64,000 nucleotides of DNA, taken from the NCBI GenBank assembly GCA_904066235.2, contig CAJFCV020000002.1, positions 3,472,001 to 3,536,000 of the forward strand. Direction: 5' to 3'. How positions within the stretch are numbered: the stretch's first letter is position 1; each line of letters opens with the position of its first letter. The DNA comes from Bursaphelenchus xylophilus. Lineage: Eukaryota; Nematoda; Chromadorea; Rhabditida; Aphelenchoididae. The notes under the pieces were generated by a model. The model searched no databases and was not told the origin of the DNA. It worked only from the letters and a program-made list of their open reading frames with translations. Both the position numbers and the translations under genes were made by a program. This document shows positions 9,873 through 20,815 of the stretch, piece by piece.

Positions 9873-11700
9873 ATATTGACGGTGAAATTGGCAATTCTGA
9901 GGGCTGAAAGGGGAAGTGCTCCAAATGCGGCGCTATATTTTTTTAAATTCGAAAAAATATAGATTAATTCTTCATTAGTAGTCTCTTCAATGGCTTCTGG
10001 TAGTGCTCTTCGTTGGACTGTTCAATCTTTTGTTTTTTTCACAGTGCCATAGACTTTTTTCGGCCCACGCCTGCACCTTGATTTTTTGCACGTCGCCAAG
10101 ATCACTCCAACGGCTTTATCAGCTGACTCTAACTACTACTTGTCGTTTCATAAAGTGCGTAGACGTTTTTCAGCCTTTTGTCGAACCGGACAGTGCATGG
10201 TGTACACACACAATGAAGATGGGGTAGAATGGGGTTATTGCATGCATAAATTTGAAGCTGGACTCCTGCTTACCCTGAACATATATATTTAATATAAAAA
10301 TTCGGTCGTCTTCTACCTGTTTGAAGCCTAAACTAACAACGCCTTAAAGATTTGCGATTTTGAGGATTTCTCTAAGATTTTCCCTCGCCCCTATTTGAAG
10401 TTTCGTGGAAACATAGTACAGAACAAGGCGGATTTTTTTGAGCCTAAAACGAGAAAAATCAAATGAGCCAGTTTCGAGATGCTGCAGCTGGGCGTTGCAA
10501 AGCGATGATGGGCGATTCCAAGGCGCGACGACCCGACGTTATTTTCCCGACGGACTGGTAGTACTCCTCATTGGACTTTGCAATTTTTTGCACAGTCCTT
10601 TATGCGCATTGCAATAGTTTTTTTCGGCCGTCGCCCGCATTCTGATCTTTTTTCCGCGATGCAGTTCACTGAAATCACTCCATCGACTTTGCCAACAGAC
10701 TGGTATCAGGACGTTTTCGTCCGAGTAGTACTAGGCGGGCCAAAAAGTCGTGACAATTTAAATAAGACCTTTTATACCATCAATGGCGTAAGGTCTCTAA
10801 GGAAAGGAGTATATTACAGGAACTGGACCCAAGATACTCAAATAAAGGGCCGACAAGATGTTTCACTGTGGTATTTATTTGTCACAATAGCCAACAAGGG
10901 GGTAAAACACACAAATACGAAGAGGTGAGGACGGCGAGCAATGGTCGACCGTCCGCCTCAGAAACAAACGAACGACTCTAATGAATACGTGAGAAGGCGC
11001 AAATTGGGTGATCTGGCTGAATTGCGGGGAATTGCACGGGGGAATTGGCTGGTGGTCCTGCTGGGGTGTGTCTGGTCCTAATTTTATCGCGCGACGTTAA
11101 ACTTTTTGATGCTCGACTGTGCCTTTTTTCGTCAAGGCGATACATTTTGCCGCGGTGACCCGCCACTATTTTCTCGACAAACTGATAGTACCCCCATTTC
11201 GCTGGATTTTTAATCCATTTGCTATATCTTCATTCCTCTCCTCAAAAAATCTCCTTCTGCTGCTCAACTTTATGTTCTTTTCGATTCTCCCGCATACACA
11301 TGGGGTTTCCAAATGCCAAGAGAATATTTTGGAAATTTTTAATGGGCTCACAGGATCCCCTTGCAGTTGCTCTTCCGGTGTCGCCCGGGAACGGCGGCAT
11401 AATGAACGAAGGCCGAAGGGCATAAAAAACGGCGCAATAACGGTAAGAACACGTTGGGAGGCAAAAGGGGCGGTCATAAATTCTGACGAAGGGAAGGAGG
11501 GCTCTTAAAATGCAAGCAGTCGGAATATTTTAGCATAGTTGGGATTTTATTCAATTTTCTTTGGTTTTGGCAGTGTAATTACCTCAATTATTTTACTCTC
11601 CGGCTTTCCTCAAGCTTTGCGCGTTCATTGTGTACCCCACATAAAATAAAATCCATTATTTGAAGCACTCTTGAAGCCAGCGCAGGCTTGGAAAAGAAAA
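9873..11700. other. Gene-poor region with MITE fragments
   Basis: Contains a family-D end (about 10147), an A2 half (about 10490-10560, GCGATGATGGGCGATTCCAA), a solo family-C end (about 10730, CTAGGCGGGCCAAAAAGTC) and a degraded family-A right half (about 11090-11190). An open frame with ATG at 11272 (78 codons, Cys-containing, basic) has no supporting homology or splice context. I see no convincing gene. Confidence 0.5.
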
Positions 11701-11712
11701 ATTTCTATTACC

Positions 11713-12017
11713 ATCAGTCTGTCGGGAAAATAATGAGCACTATTGAGAGTCGCATCGCCGCCGAAAAAATGAATTATGTCGCGGCAAAATCAAAGTGTTT
11801 TTCACTTCAGCCATGTGGTCGGCAGAGCAAGATTTTGCTCACTATTTTCCCGAGTAGCAGCAAAGTGTTTCACCTCGTTGAAAAAATGGTGCTGTCACGC
11901 CGCACATCTCCAGCTTCGGCAACCGTTGTGACGACTAGCCGCGGCTGGAAATGTGGTCGCGCTGGCGACGATATAGTATGCAGCGACAAATCCATACGAT
12001 TTTCCCGACAGACGAAT
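11713..12017. mobile_element. Two overlapping family-A MITEs
   Basis: Left end TCAGTCTGTCGGGAAAATAA at 11715. A first right end lies at about 11850 (CTCACTATTTTCCCGA), then an A2-like interior (CCAGCTTCGGCAACCG) runs to a final right end at about 12015 (ATTTTCCCGACAGACGAATA). This looks like one copy inserted into or recombined with another. Confidence 0.65.
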
Positions 12018-12059
12018 ATTCAAATCCATTTCGGGACAATTTCCATACATACTCTGCAG

Positions 12060-12650
12060 TGTCGGACCTGATCCAGCGAGAAAAAAAACATGCGGGAAGT
12101 ATCAAAAAATATTGCAAAATACCTCTATGGCGTCGCGACACTTGCGGGCAACCAGTTTGCGGGCAAATTTTTTGCGGGCAAAATTTGGGGAGAGGGGGGG
12201 GGCGGTCACATTTGCGGGCAGCCTAGAACATTTGCGGGCAACAGGAAAAACAATCGCACAGATTGTATTGGAAATTTTGGAACTGTTGCCCGCAAATGTC
12301 GGCTTCCCGCAAGTATTGCCTGCCCGCAAATGTCGGCTAATTTCCAAAATAATATCATAGTAATTTTTCCATCTCCACCCTGTTACCCTAACAATCAGGT
12401 GTCGGTTGCCCGCAAATGTCGACTGCCAGCAAAGTTGTTGCCCGCAAAAAATTTTCCCGCAAAGTTGTTGCCCGCTAAGCGGTTGCCCGCAAGTGTGCGC
12501 CCGCCTTCAAAACCGCCTAGCATCAATTTCAGAAACATTTAGCAAACTATGTCATCTTACTGGCATAACAGTCCCATATGCCAAAGAGCGGGCACGCTTT
12601 TGAATTTTGCTACATTTTTGATACTTTTTCGGATGCAAAATGGTACATTT
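12060..12650. mobile_element. Family-B MITE interrupted by another element
   Basis: The left part (GTCGGACCTGATCCAGCGAG, about 12060-12118) and right part (GCTACATTTTTGATAC to GGATGCAAAATGGTAC, about 12605-12650) match the two arms of family B. The TGCGGGCA-repeat element lies between them. Confidence 0.6.
12136..12505. mobile_element. Palindromic element built from TGCGGGCA iterons
   Basis: About 370 bp. The left end CGACACTTGCGGGCAACC is matched by the inverted right end GGTTGCCCGCAAGTGTGCG. Each arm carries five or more copies of TTGCGGGCA (left) or TGCCCGCAA (right) spaced by 5-40 bp. No coding capacity. Ends and internal iterons share the same octamer, as expected of repeated protein-binding sites. 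The family is unknown to me. Confidence 0.7.
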
Positions 12651-14010
12651 TTATGTTGTTCTATTTTTTTGATGCGATCGATTCTTGAAGGCTTTGTCTG
12701 GGGAATTCGAGTAAATCTAAAGTTAGACAACCAACAAGCGGGGTAAACAAGCTAATGGAAAGTAATTTATATTCATGACTTTCAAGTTACCCTTGAAAGG
12801 ATGGACATGTTACCCTCTGCGGTAAGAATAACAAATATCTGGATGGCTAAAAATTTGTATTCATCGATCTTTACCGCCGAGAGAGTACTCTAAACGCGGA
12901 GAGCGGTCAGAGTGAAAAACATTTTTTTGGCCGTAACTTTGCTAGTTTCGAGAGGGAAAAATTAATTTTTTGTGGAAAAATTATCTTTTATGGTAGGAAT
13001 ATGTACGAAATTTTTGTGCCAATATTCGACAAAAAAATTTCCAAATCTCGGCGACTTTCGACCAAAAAATCTGGGTTGTTTTGGCAAAGCGCGAGCTAAG
13101 ATTCTAACCTCAGATTTTAGAACAGAATTTTAATCTAAATTTAACTCAATTTTTGTCAACTGAAAAAAAAGAAAATTTTTTTCTTCAATTTTTCAATATT
13201 TCAAAAAATAAAAAAAAACTCTCATTTGCAAGCCTATTTTATTCATAGCAACATTTCGTGTGAAGGCCAAATTAAATTTTCACCCGCGAAATTAAGCGCC
13301 TAATTCTTCGCACTCCCTTTATTGAGCCAATTGTTTTTTGGGGGGCCCATTAAAAACGCTCTCCCCCTTAAGGCGTTTTTGGGCTTGCAAATTCCGCCGC
13401 ATGTCAGTTAGGCGCGAATTTATATGACTTTCGAGGCACAGGGACTTACTTCCTGGATGGGATAAGATTTGGGAGGAAAATACGGGCCAAGAAGGTGGGG
13501 TATAAACTTGTTTTTTGAGGGAAATCTTGATTTTTTTGATTTTTTTTAAACTGAAATTTTGATTTAAAAATAAAAAAATCATTTTTAAACAATTTTAAAT
13601 ATTTACACATAAAATTTTTTTATTTTAATTTTTTTAATTTTTTTAAAAAAAATATTTTTTTAATAGCTAAAACTATTAAAAAAATTATTTTTCTTCTCAA
13701 AAACGCCGTTGTTCAAAAAAAATCTTTGTTTTTCCAGACATAAACACAATTTTAGACCCAGCAAAAAAACAAAATGCGCTAGATAATGACGTAAATAGCT
13801 GTGCCTGCAAAGTTCATCCACCAAAAAGCAAAATTAATTGGCGATTTTGTTTATTTTTTTCGGAAAATTTAGGAACTGCATTTTTTTGTTGATGACAAGT
13901 CACGATTTTATAAAATTTTGCATCTCTTTTTTTTTTTTTTGCACCGTGCAAGTTAAATTACGATTGCGTTTGACCAAGCTTCTGTACAACAAGTCACAAG
14001 GGACCAAAAA
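12651..14010. other. AT-rich intergenic DNA with family-E repeat
   Basis: 12860-13130 matches family E (CGAGAGAGTACTCTAAACGC, GGAGAGCGGTCAGAG). A minus-strand open frame at 13319-13582 ends just before an overlapping AATAAA, but it has no splice partner or recognisable domain. The rest is simple A/T sequence. Confidence 0.5.
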
Positions 14011-14014
14011 ATTT

Positions 14015-14170
14015 AATATCAGTCTGTCGGGAAAATAATGAGCACTATCGAAAATCGCATCGCCGTCGATAAAATGAATTGTCTCGCGACAAAATAAAAT
14101 TTCTTTTCACATCAGCGACACGATCGGCGCAGCGACATTGTGCTCATTATTTTCCCGACAGACTGATATT
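14015..14170. mobile_element. Family-A MITE, best-preserved copy
   Basis: Near-perfect inverted ends TCAGTCTGTCGGGAAAATAA and TTATTTTCCCGACAGACTGA flanked by TA on both sides. It serves as the reference for the family: about 150 bp, interior CATCGCCGTCGATAAAATGA and CACGATCGGCGCAGCGACAT. Confidence 0.9.
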
Positions 14171-14335
14171 GGAATCAAAAAATCTAAAAAATTGAAAATT
14201 TTCAAAAAAAACCCCCCGACTTTTTGCAGAGCGAAAACGGCTTCCTTGAGGTTTTGCAAAGGAAAAATCCACTGTGTGTTGGCGACAGGCGTAGGAAAAA
14301 ATTCAAAATGCACTTTGCAAAAACGAAAAAATTCA

Positions 14336-14530
14336 TAAAGTGTCCATGCACTTTATGAAAATGCTAATAGTGCATAGTGAACTTCCAAAAGGTCATCCGA
14401 CTGAAATCGGCGACATGCACTGTGCGAAAACCATAGTTAACCTTGCACTGTGCAGTTTTCGGCTTTTTGCACAGTGCAAACGGCTTTTTTCGGGTGTCGC
14501 TCGCACCCTGACTTTTTTCGCACAGTGCAA
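14336..14530. repeat. Family-D palindrome plus GCACNGTGC cluster
   Basis: TTCATAAAGTGTCCATGCAC runs into its own inverse CTTTATGAAAATG, i.e. two family-D ends meeting. It is followed by five GCACNGTGC palindromes up to 14530. Confidence 0.65.
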
Positions 14531-14639
14531 ACGCCAAAAATAAATCCGGCGACTTTCCGGAAGAATTAGTTGCAGAAACCACTTCGGTTACCATGTTTAT
14601 TGCCAAAAATGTTCTTCATTTCGCCGGATCTCCTCATTT

Positions 14640-14760
14640 CACGCTCTCTCTCTCTCGAAAAAAAAGTTCGTTGAATATCTCGGCTCTCTTTGCAGATTTT
14701 GAGCTGAAACTTTCAGAGATTCATTTTCGGGCTGTTTAGAGCAGGTATGGCACACTTGGC
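14640..14760 (-). repeat. Family-E dispersed repeat
   Basis: Contains CGTTGAATATCTCGGCTCTC and GAGCTGAAACTTTCAGAGAT, the minus-strand end of family E seen at 38900-39050, 60600-60690 and 62790-62870. Confidence 0.55.
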
Positions 14761-15314
14761 CAGAATTTTTCAAAAAAAAATTTTTTTATTTTATTTTTTT
14801 GATTGAAGCTTAGAGATTATTTTTTCGTATTTTACCCCAATTCGCCTTTATTTTTCATCTTTTCTGCCCAGTACAAACGCCAAAAAATTGTTTTTTTTTA
14901 AAGTTTTTCCCATTTTTCATTTCTTTTTCATCTTGCTTCTCATTAGTCCGTTTCAAAGGGCCATAAACCACCAAAAGTTTCTTTATTCTTTTTCGTTTTT
15001 TTTTGGTTTTTCGATGCGCGGAATTGCCTAAAAAGGGATCGGCCGCGGAATTCGTTGAAAAGGAAGACGGAAAAAGGGTCAATTCGAAGAAGTCGTACAT
15101 CATTTGTCTTTTTGGGGGGATTTCAAAAAAAATTTTTTTTTCTTTTATTTTTTTGCCCCATCCGGTTTTTGTTGCCTTTTCGGATTCCCCTTCGGTTGTT
15201 TACGGATTTTAAAAAAAATTTTCAAAGGAGCGGGAAATTAAATTACTTGGGAGTAATCGGAAGTTTTTTTGGAAAAAACGGCTCACCACTGAAAATACGT
15301 ATTTCATAATGTTT

Positions 15315-15476
15315 TTTAGATGTCGGAAAAATAATGGGTTGTCGCGCTTTGGAATCGCGCATCATCGCTTTCGACGGCTAGCTGAAAATTTCGTGTGTGA
15401 CCACAACGTTTTTTTTGACGAGGCAAAACATTTTTCTGCGACAACCCGGCATTATTTTCCCGACAGACTGATCATC
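15315..15476. mobile_element. Family-A MITE, A2-like
   Basis: Left end GATGTCGGAAAAATAATGGG and right end ATTATTTTCCCGACAGACTG. The interior differs from the standard family, as in the copy at 5030. Confidence 0.65.
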
Positions 15477-15494
15477 GCGCTAAAAAGCTTGAAA

Positions 15495-15765
15495 AATTCT
15501 CGCACTGTGCACTTTCTTCTTTCACTTTTCAGCCGCACTGTGCATTTTTCTCTGCATTTTCTCTGTTTGTCGCCGCGATTTCTCACCAGCAATTTGCACT
15601 TTTGTCGCTGCGCGCCGCACAGTGCAAACTGGAAACAAAAACGCGATCAGAAAATTGCACTGTGCAGAAACAATTTTGCTTTTTTGTTGCACCGTGCATT
15701 TTTGTTGCACTGTGCAACATTTTTTTCTTTGTCGCAGGTTTCAGGCTCTTGCACTGTGCAAACGG
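15495..15765. repeat. GCACNGTGC palindrome cluster
   Basis: About nine copies of GCACTGTGC, GCACAGTGC or GCACCGTGC, 15-45 bp apart, between a family-A and a family-C element. Confidence 0.75.
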
Positions 15766-16015
15766 AACCAAAAAGTCCTCACATGTTTTCGCACCGTGCG
15801 GGCGCATGAACTCGGCGTTGCGACGAGGTGTCGCGCGATAAAAGTTCGGCGGGGTGCAAGAGAAGAACGCACTGTGCAGTGCTTTTCCTTTTCAAACCAA
15901 TTTTTTTGCACTGTAAGGGGTCGAAGTGCACCGTAAATTTTTCTTTTTTTTGCCGCGCGACAAATTTCATGCACGACGGCGCAATGTGCAGACATGTCAA
16001 GACTTTTTGGCTCGC
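15766..16015. mobile_element. Family-C MITE, left end degraded
   Basis: Matches the complete copy at 19220-19479 through the interior (CGCACCGTGCGGGCGCATGA, GTGTCGCGCGATAAAAGTT) and ends with GACTTTTTGGCTCGCCTAG before TA. The left end is diverged (CCAAAAAGTCCTCACATG). It carries GCACNGTGC motifs in its interior. Confidence 0.7.
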
Positions 16016-16487
16016 CTAGTATTCGTATTAGCATTTTCATAAAGTGCATGGACATTTGGAAATTTGTCTTTTCCACGGCTCGCATGGCCAAACCAAAAGT
16101 TCAGAAGGTTCAAAAAATTCTCAAAAAGTTTATAATCCGCATTCCAAACCCCCCATAGATTTCCCGGGAATTGTAATTATTTGATCTTTGGCTTTCATAA
16201 AACTGAATGGTTTGTAGAAAAGCGACGTCAAAAAATCTCGTTTAATCGGCTCTGAACATGGCAGGGAAGTTACGGCTGGTGTTTTAAGAGCTTTCGCACA
16301 ATTTTTAAGCTCTTAATATATGTATGTGGTGATGCAATTTACAAGCGACAAGGTCGATTGTAAGCCGATTTTTTTGAGGAAGAAAGAGGACTTTATAATA
16401 TGTATGTATATGGGGGTATGGTGAGGCAAATGAAAAAAATGTAAACTTCAAAAATTAATGTTTTCATAAAGTGCATGGAAATTTGTC

Positions 16488-17130
16488 GCGGTCCGCACTG
16501 TGCACAAAAAACCCTAATTTTGCACCGTGCATTTCATCTTTTTTTCGTTTTCGCACTGTGCATCGAATCGCAGTGACTACGTCGATTAATTTGCACAGTG
16601 CAGACGGCTTTTTTGAGGCGTGCATTGTGCGAAAATAGAAATTGCACAGTGCGAAAAATTCCTTTGACCTTTTTTTGCACCGTGCGATCTTTTCTTTTGT
16701 CGCAATTTCAGTTTCTTGCACAGTGCAAGCTCAAAAGAAGAGCAAGAAATTGCGCAGTGCAAATGCACTCTCGTTGCCCCGTGAAAAATTTTTTCTTCCT
16801 TTGAGTTTCTTGCACCGTGCAAACCCAAGAGAAAAACAAGAAATTGCACAGTGCAAATTGCTTTTTTTGTTTTTTTGTCTTTGCACAGTGCATTTCCCAT
16901 TTTCAACAACTGCACAGTGCATGTAAATTTTGGTCTATTTTCTCGGCCTGTGCGTTCATTTTTTGTTGTTTCTGAAAATGAAAAACCGCGACATTGTCTG
17001 CACAGTGCAAACCATTTTTGTCTTTTTTTCATCCTTTTCACAGTGCATTTCCCATTTTCAAAAATGGCACGGTGCAAAAAAATCATTAATTTTTTTGCAC
17101 TGTGCGATTTTCCCTCGTCGCAGATTTTTT
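16488..17130. repeat. Dense GCACNGTGC palindrome cluster
   Basis: About twenty copies over 640 bp with A, T, C or G at the centre. A 210-codon minus-strand open frame (16586-17218) spans the cluster, but its composition (repeated H-C-A and C-T-V from the motif itself, Lys-rich spacers) shows it is an artefact of the repeat and not a gene. Confidence 0.8.
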
Positions 17131-17569
17131 CGAACAGTGCCCTTTTCACGGTAATCCACTCTTTGTTGGCGTCGAATTTCGATTTGTCTGCGGATATTGG
17201 CGGGGATATCGGTTTCATTTTGCCGTGGGCAAACAGAACGTCATCAGAATGAGTTGAACTTCCGAAAATTTTATTTTCAGCAATGTAGAAACTTACGATT
17301 TTTTTTTGTTTTTTACAATTCTGGGAACAAAAAAAAGTTTTTTTGAAATTTTTTTATTTCCAAATCCCTCGATTTTTGTTTGTTTCAGGCGCCAAATTGG
17401 ATTTGTCGCAGCGGCCATAAATCCGAATCCCCAAAACAATTGAATTTTGACATTCAGCGGGCGCAAATTGAATCAGATTAGATGACATTCCTCGCGGCTT
17501 TTCATCCGGCACGCATCGCCCATTTGTTCGGGCCCTCCGGAAAATGAATTGGCTCCTCCCGCGGAAACC

Positions 17570-18020
17570 GCACCGTGCGGACAAGTTCCCTTTCATTGCT
17601 GTTTTTTTCTCACAATCCAGGCAAAAGTGGGCGGAGCCAGCGACAAATGCACAGTGCAGGTTTGGGTTTCGTGTCGCGTGTGAGTGCACAGTGCCAAGAG
17701 TTTCAATTCCTCTCATTGCACCGTGCTGCTCAAAGTCTTTCAACTTTTACGAGCGCACAGTGCAGTGTAGCTTTTTGGGTCGTTTGTTTGCACTGTGCAA
17801 TGGAATTTTTGATCTTTCGGTTTGGGTCTGTGCACTGTGCAGGCGTAATTTTCCGTTGATTTTGCGACTGCACAGTGCATTTTAGTGGTTCAGTTTTTGT
17901 GGTGCCTGCACTGTGCGTTAAATTTTTCTTGTCGTTAAAAATGGGCGACATTGTCTGCACAGTGCAAACCGTTTTTGTCCTTTTTTCATCTTTTGCACTG
18001 TGCATTTTCCATTTTTGAAA
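17570..18020. repeat. GCACNGTGC palindrome cluster
   Basis: About thirteen copies with spacers of 15-50 bp. Spacer phrases are shared with the 16.5-17.1 kb cluster (for example GCGACATTGTCTGCACAGTG), so the two clusters are related by segmental duplication. Confidence 0.75.
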
Positions 18021-18690
18021 ATTGCACTGTTCAATCCGAATTTTGGTCTATTTTCGTGGCGGCACCGCACGTCAAGAAAAAATAAAAGAAAAACGGGCGC
18101 CCAATGAAAAAGCCTAGAATTTTTTTTGGCATTCCGCCCTGTGCAAATTCGTTTTTGTCCAAATGGTTTGCAATATTTTGACATAAAGATTAATAGTAAA
18201 TCACAAGATATTGGTACCAATAGAAAGCTCGAGAGTTGCTTAAGCTAATAAAACCAAAATATACCCATAATCATAGTGTTTTGACAGTCTTCCAAGGCGA
18301 AGAATACAGCGTCTAAATAAAAGTTTGTATCGACGATACCGAGTCAGAGAGCACTGGATGGGGGTATAGGCTCTACGTCAAAAAAATCCTTAAACTGTTC
18401 TTCGAGTATCTACACCGGTCTCGTCCCGGTTGATGGGACAGTTTTTTTGATATTCGGCCTTGAAATTTGCACTATTTTTAGCCTAGCTTGAACCGTGTTC
18501 AGAAAATGCGTCACGATGACACCCATTTAGAATGTGCCAGCGGTATAAAAAACAGTTGTATACGACTACTAGTACTCTCTAGAGTTCCCATAAAAAAAAT
18601 TAGGTTAAACATTGTTGTTATGTGCCATTTGGATGACAGATTTTATGAATTTTTTTTCGCTGTGAGAACCTTTGCAATGCCCGAAATTTC
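18021..18690. other. Intergenic, no feature recognised
   Basis: No splice-consistent exons, MITE ends or palindrome cluster are visible here. Confidence 0.4.
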
Positions 18691-18870
18691 TTGACGTGCA
18701 CCGTGCGCTCATTATTTTCTATCGCCGAAAATAAAAAATCGCGACAATATCTGCACAGTGCAACCCTTATCTCACTTTTTTTTCATTTTTTGCACAGTGC
18801 ATTTTCCATTTTCACAAATTGCACGGTGCAATCCAAATTTTGGCCTATTTTATCTGCCGCACCGTGCAAA
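18691..18870. repeat. GCACNGTGC palindrome cluster
   Basis: Five palindromes. The spacer GCGACAATATCTGCACAGTG is a diverged copy of the phrase in the 17 and 17.9 kb clusters. Confidence 0.7.
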
Positions 18871-19219
18871 AAACTAATTGCGTTGCTTTTTCGGCCCATA
18901 TTTGATTCCGATAAATGCTTCGAATTTTTAACATTTTACCCGTCCCTTCGAGGAACTGACGTCCTCGCCGCGACAAGGAGGAATTAAGGACGGACGAACG
19001 ATTGTTCTGAAAAGAAACTTTTCGCTTTTTTCGTCGTCTACGTTTTGGAAAACGTATGAAAAAAGTAGTAGGTTAAGCGAGCGTAAAGTAATCTGTGGCC
19101 TGGTAATTAGGTCCGGCATTATATATATTATAGTTACATGGCTGTGGGGGCTGGGAAAATACTTTTTTCAGTAGCTCCGAAAATAAAAAAAAGTGTATTT
19201 GAGACCGAAATTGATGTTA

Positions 19220-19479
19220 CTAGGCGGGCCAAAAAGTCTTGACATGTTTTCGCACCGTGCGGGCGCATGAATTCGGTGTCGCGACGAAGTGTCGCGCGAT
19301 AAAAGTTTGGCGGGGTGCGAATGAAGAGCGCACTGTGCGTTGTTTACCCTTTTTCAAAACAATCTTTTTTGCACTGTGCGGTGTCGCATTGCACCTTGAA
19401 TTTTTCTTGTCGCCGCGCGACAAATTTCATGCACGACGGCGCACTGTGCAGACATGTCAAGACTTTTTGGCCCGCCTAG
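19220..19479. mobile_element. Family-C MITE, complete copy
   Basis: 260 bp with perfect ends CTAGGCGGGCCAAAAAGTCT / AGACTTTTTGGCCCGCCTAG, each flanked by TA. The TA target and the GGCCAAAAAG core resemble Tc1-family termini. The interior contains four GCACNGTGC motifs. Other copies: 15766-16015, a minimal one at 26460-26525, and a solo end at about 10730. Confidence 0.88.
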
Positions 19480-19599
19480 TATATGTTAGTAATATGTGGA
19501 ATAAGGGTCGAAAAAATGACGTTTAATTTCTCCTAATGGCTAGATTATGGTACAAAAGTTGACTGGAAATGATTTTGCACCCATTCTTGTCGAAGATTT

Positions 19600-20450
19600 T
19601 CTTGCACCGTGCAAAATTTTTGACTGCACTGTGCAAAAGTATGATTTCATTTTTTCGCACCGTGCAATTTATTTTCTGCCAGATTTAGGATTAATTCATG
19701 ATTAATATGAATTTTTTATAGTGTAAAATATTTATGGCACCTTGTTTTCCCACACTGTCTCAAGAAAATAAGCTTTTTCCTCTTACGTTCTGATTTTTGC
19801 ACTGTGCGGTCGGAATAAAACTATTTTTCCGCAGTGTGCGGTATAAATCGCGTCTGAATTTTTTAATACTGAGATCCTTATGTCTACCAGTGCTTTGTAC
19901 AGTACTCAAAACCTGCTATTTTCATTTTGCACAGTGCATTTTTTGGCTTTTTATTTTTGCACTGTGCGGTTGGAACAAAACTGATTTTCCGCATTGTGCG
20001 GTGAGAATCTGGGCGAATTTTTTGTGCAGAATGAAATCGTAGGCTCTTTACGTCTTTTTACTGTGAATTTTATTTCATTTTATTTTCTGCACTGTGCAAA
20101 AAATTGCTTTTGAATTTTGCACTGTGCGGACGGAATAAAACCGATTTTCCATACTGTGCGGTAAAAATCAGGCCAAATTTCCTTATGCAGAAGCAATTTT
20201 AGGCTCTGTACGTCTTTTGTACTATGCATTTCATTTAATTTAATTATTGCACTGTGCAAAAAATTGCTTTTGAATTTTGCACTGTGCGGACGGAATGGAA
20301 CTAATTTTCCGAATTGCGCAGTAAAAATCTAGGCGAATTTTTTATGCAGAAACAATTTTAGGCTCTATACGTCACATGTAATCTGCATTTTCTTTTATTT
20401 CTTTTTCTGCACTGTGCAAAAATCGTTTTTTGAATTTTGCACTGTGCAGT
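19600..20450 (+). repeat. GCACNGTGC cluster with 155-170 bp tandem units
   Basis: Four successive units (about 19796, 19965, 20117, 20277) each read TTTTGCACTGTGCGG, a GGAATAAAAC-like phrase, TTTTCCG-A-TGTGCGGT, ATGCAGAA-CAATTTTAGGCTC and TACGTC. Each unit thus carries two to three palindromes. Confidence 0.8.
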
Positions 20451-20776
20451 ATCTTTTTTTCAATTTTTTGTCCTCATTTCGACCATGCAATCAAAATTTT
20501 TTTCTATCTTGCCCACCTTCCCTACAGTGAATTTAAAATCCCAATTTTTTCAAATTGAACACTATTCCCATCCATTCTTCGGGATTATGGCCATTTTTGT
20601 CACATTAATCTCTATTTCCAACCACCATTCGCTTCATCATCGTTTTTTACTACTCGGTCATGCATGGTCAAACTTTATTATTCCCGATATTCCGTGCAAA
20701 CCACTTCATCAATCGAATTGGAGTTCTTAAAAATGAAAATTTTCTGTTTTTCCGAATTTTTTATCCAAAAAATTTC

Positions 20777-20785
20777 GTTTTTCAG
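20777..20785 (+). promoter_or_regulatory. Candidate trans-splice acceptor for the MOLO1 gene
   Basis: GTTTTTCAG lies 30 bp before the ATG at 20816 with no matching upstream donor in frame. This is the typical arrangement of a spliced-leader acceptor, though an upstream cis exon cannot be excluded. Confidence 0.45.
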
Positions 20786-20815
20786 CCACACTCTTTGGTG
20801 CTTCGGAATGCGGAG

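Noticed and set aside
10578..10928. 116-codon plus-strand frame
   Set aside because: Contains a family-C MITE end and shows no domain, signal peptide or splice partner.
11272..11508. Short Cys-containing frame (78 codons)
   Set aside because: Plausible length for a secreted peptide, but no clear signal peptide, no homology that I recognise, and it sits between MITE fragments.
13319..13582. Minus-strand frame ending beside AATAAA
   Set aside because: The signal overlaps the stop codon and there is no acceptor-linked upstream exon; probably coincidence in AT-rich sequence.
16586..17218. 210-codon minus-strand open frame
   Set aside because: It covers a cluster of GCACNGTGC palindromes; its repeated H-C-A and C-T-V residues come from the motif. 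Frames on both strands are equally open, and there is no start context or splice logic.
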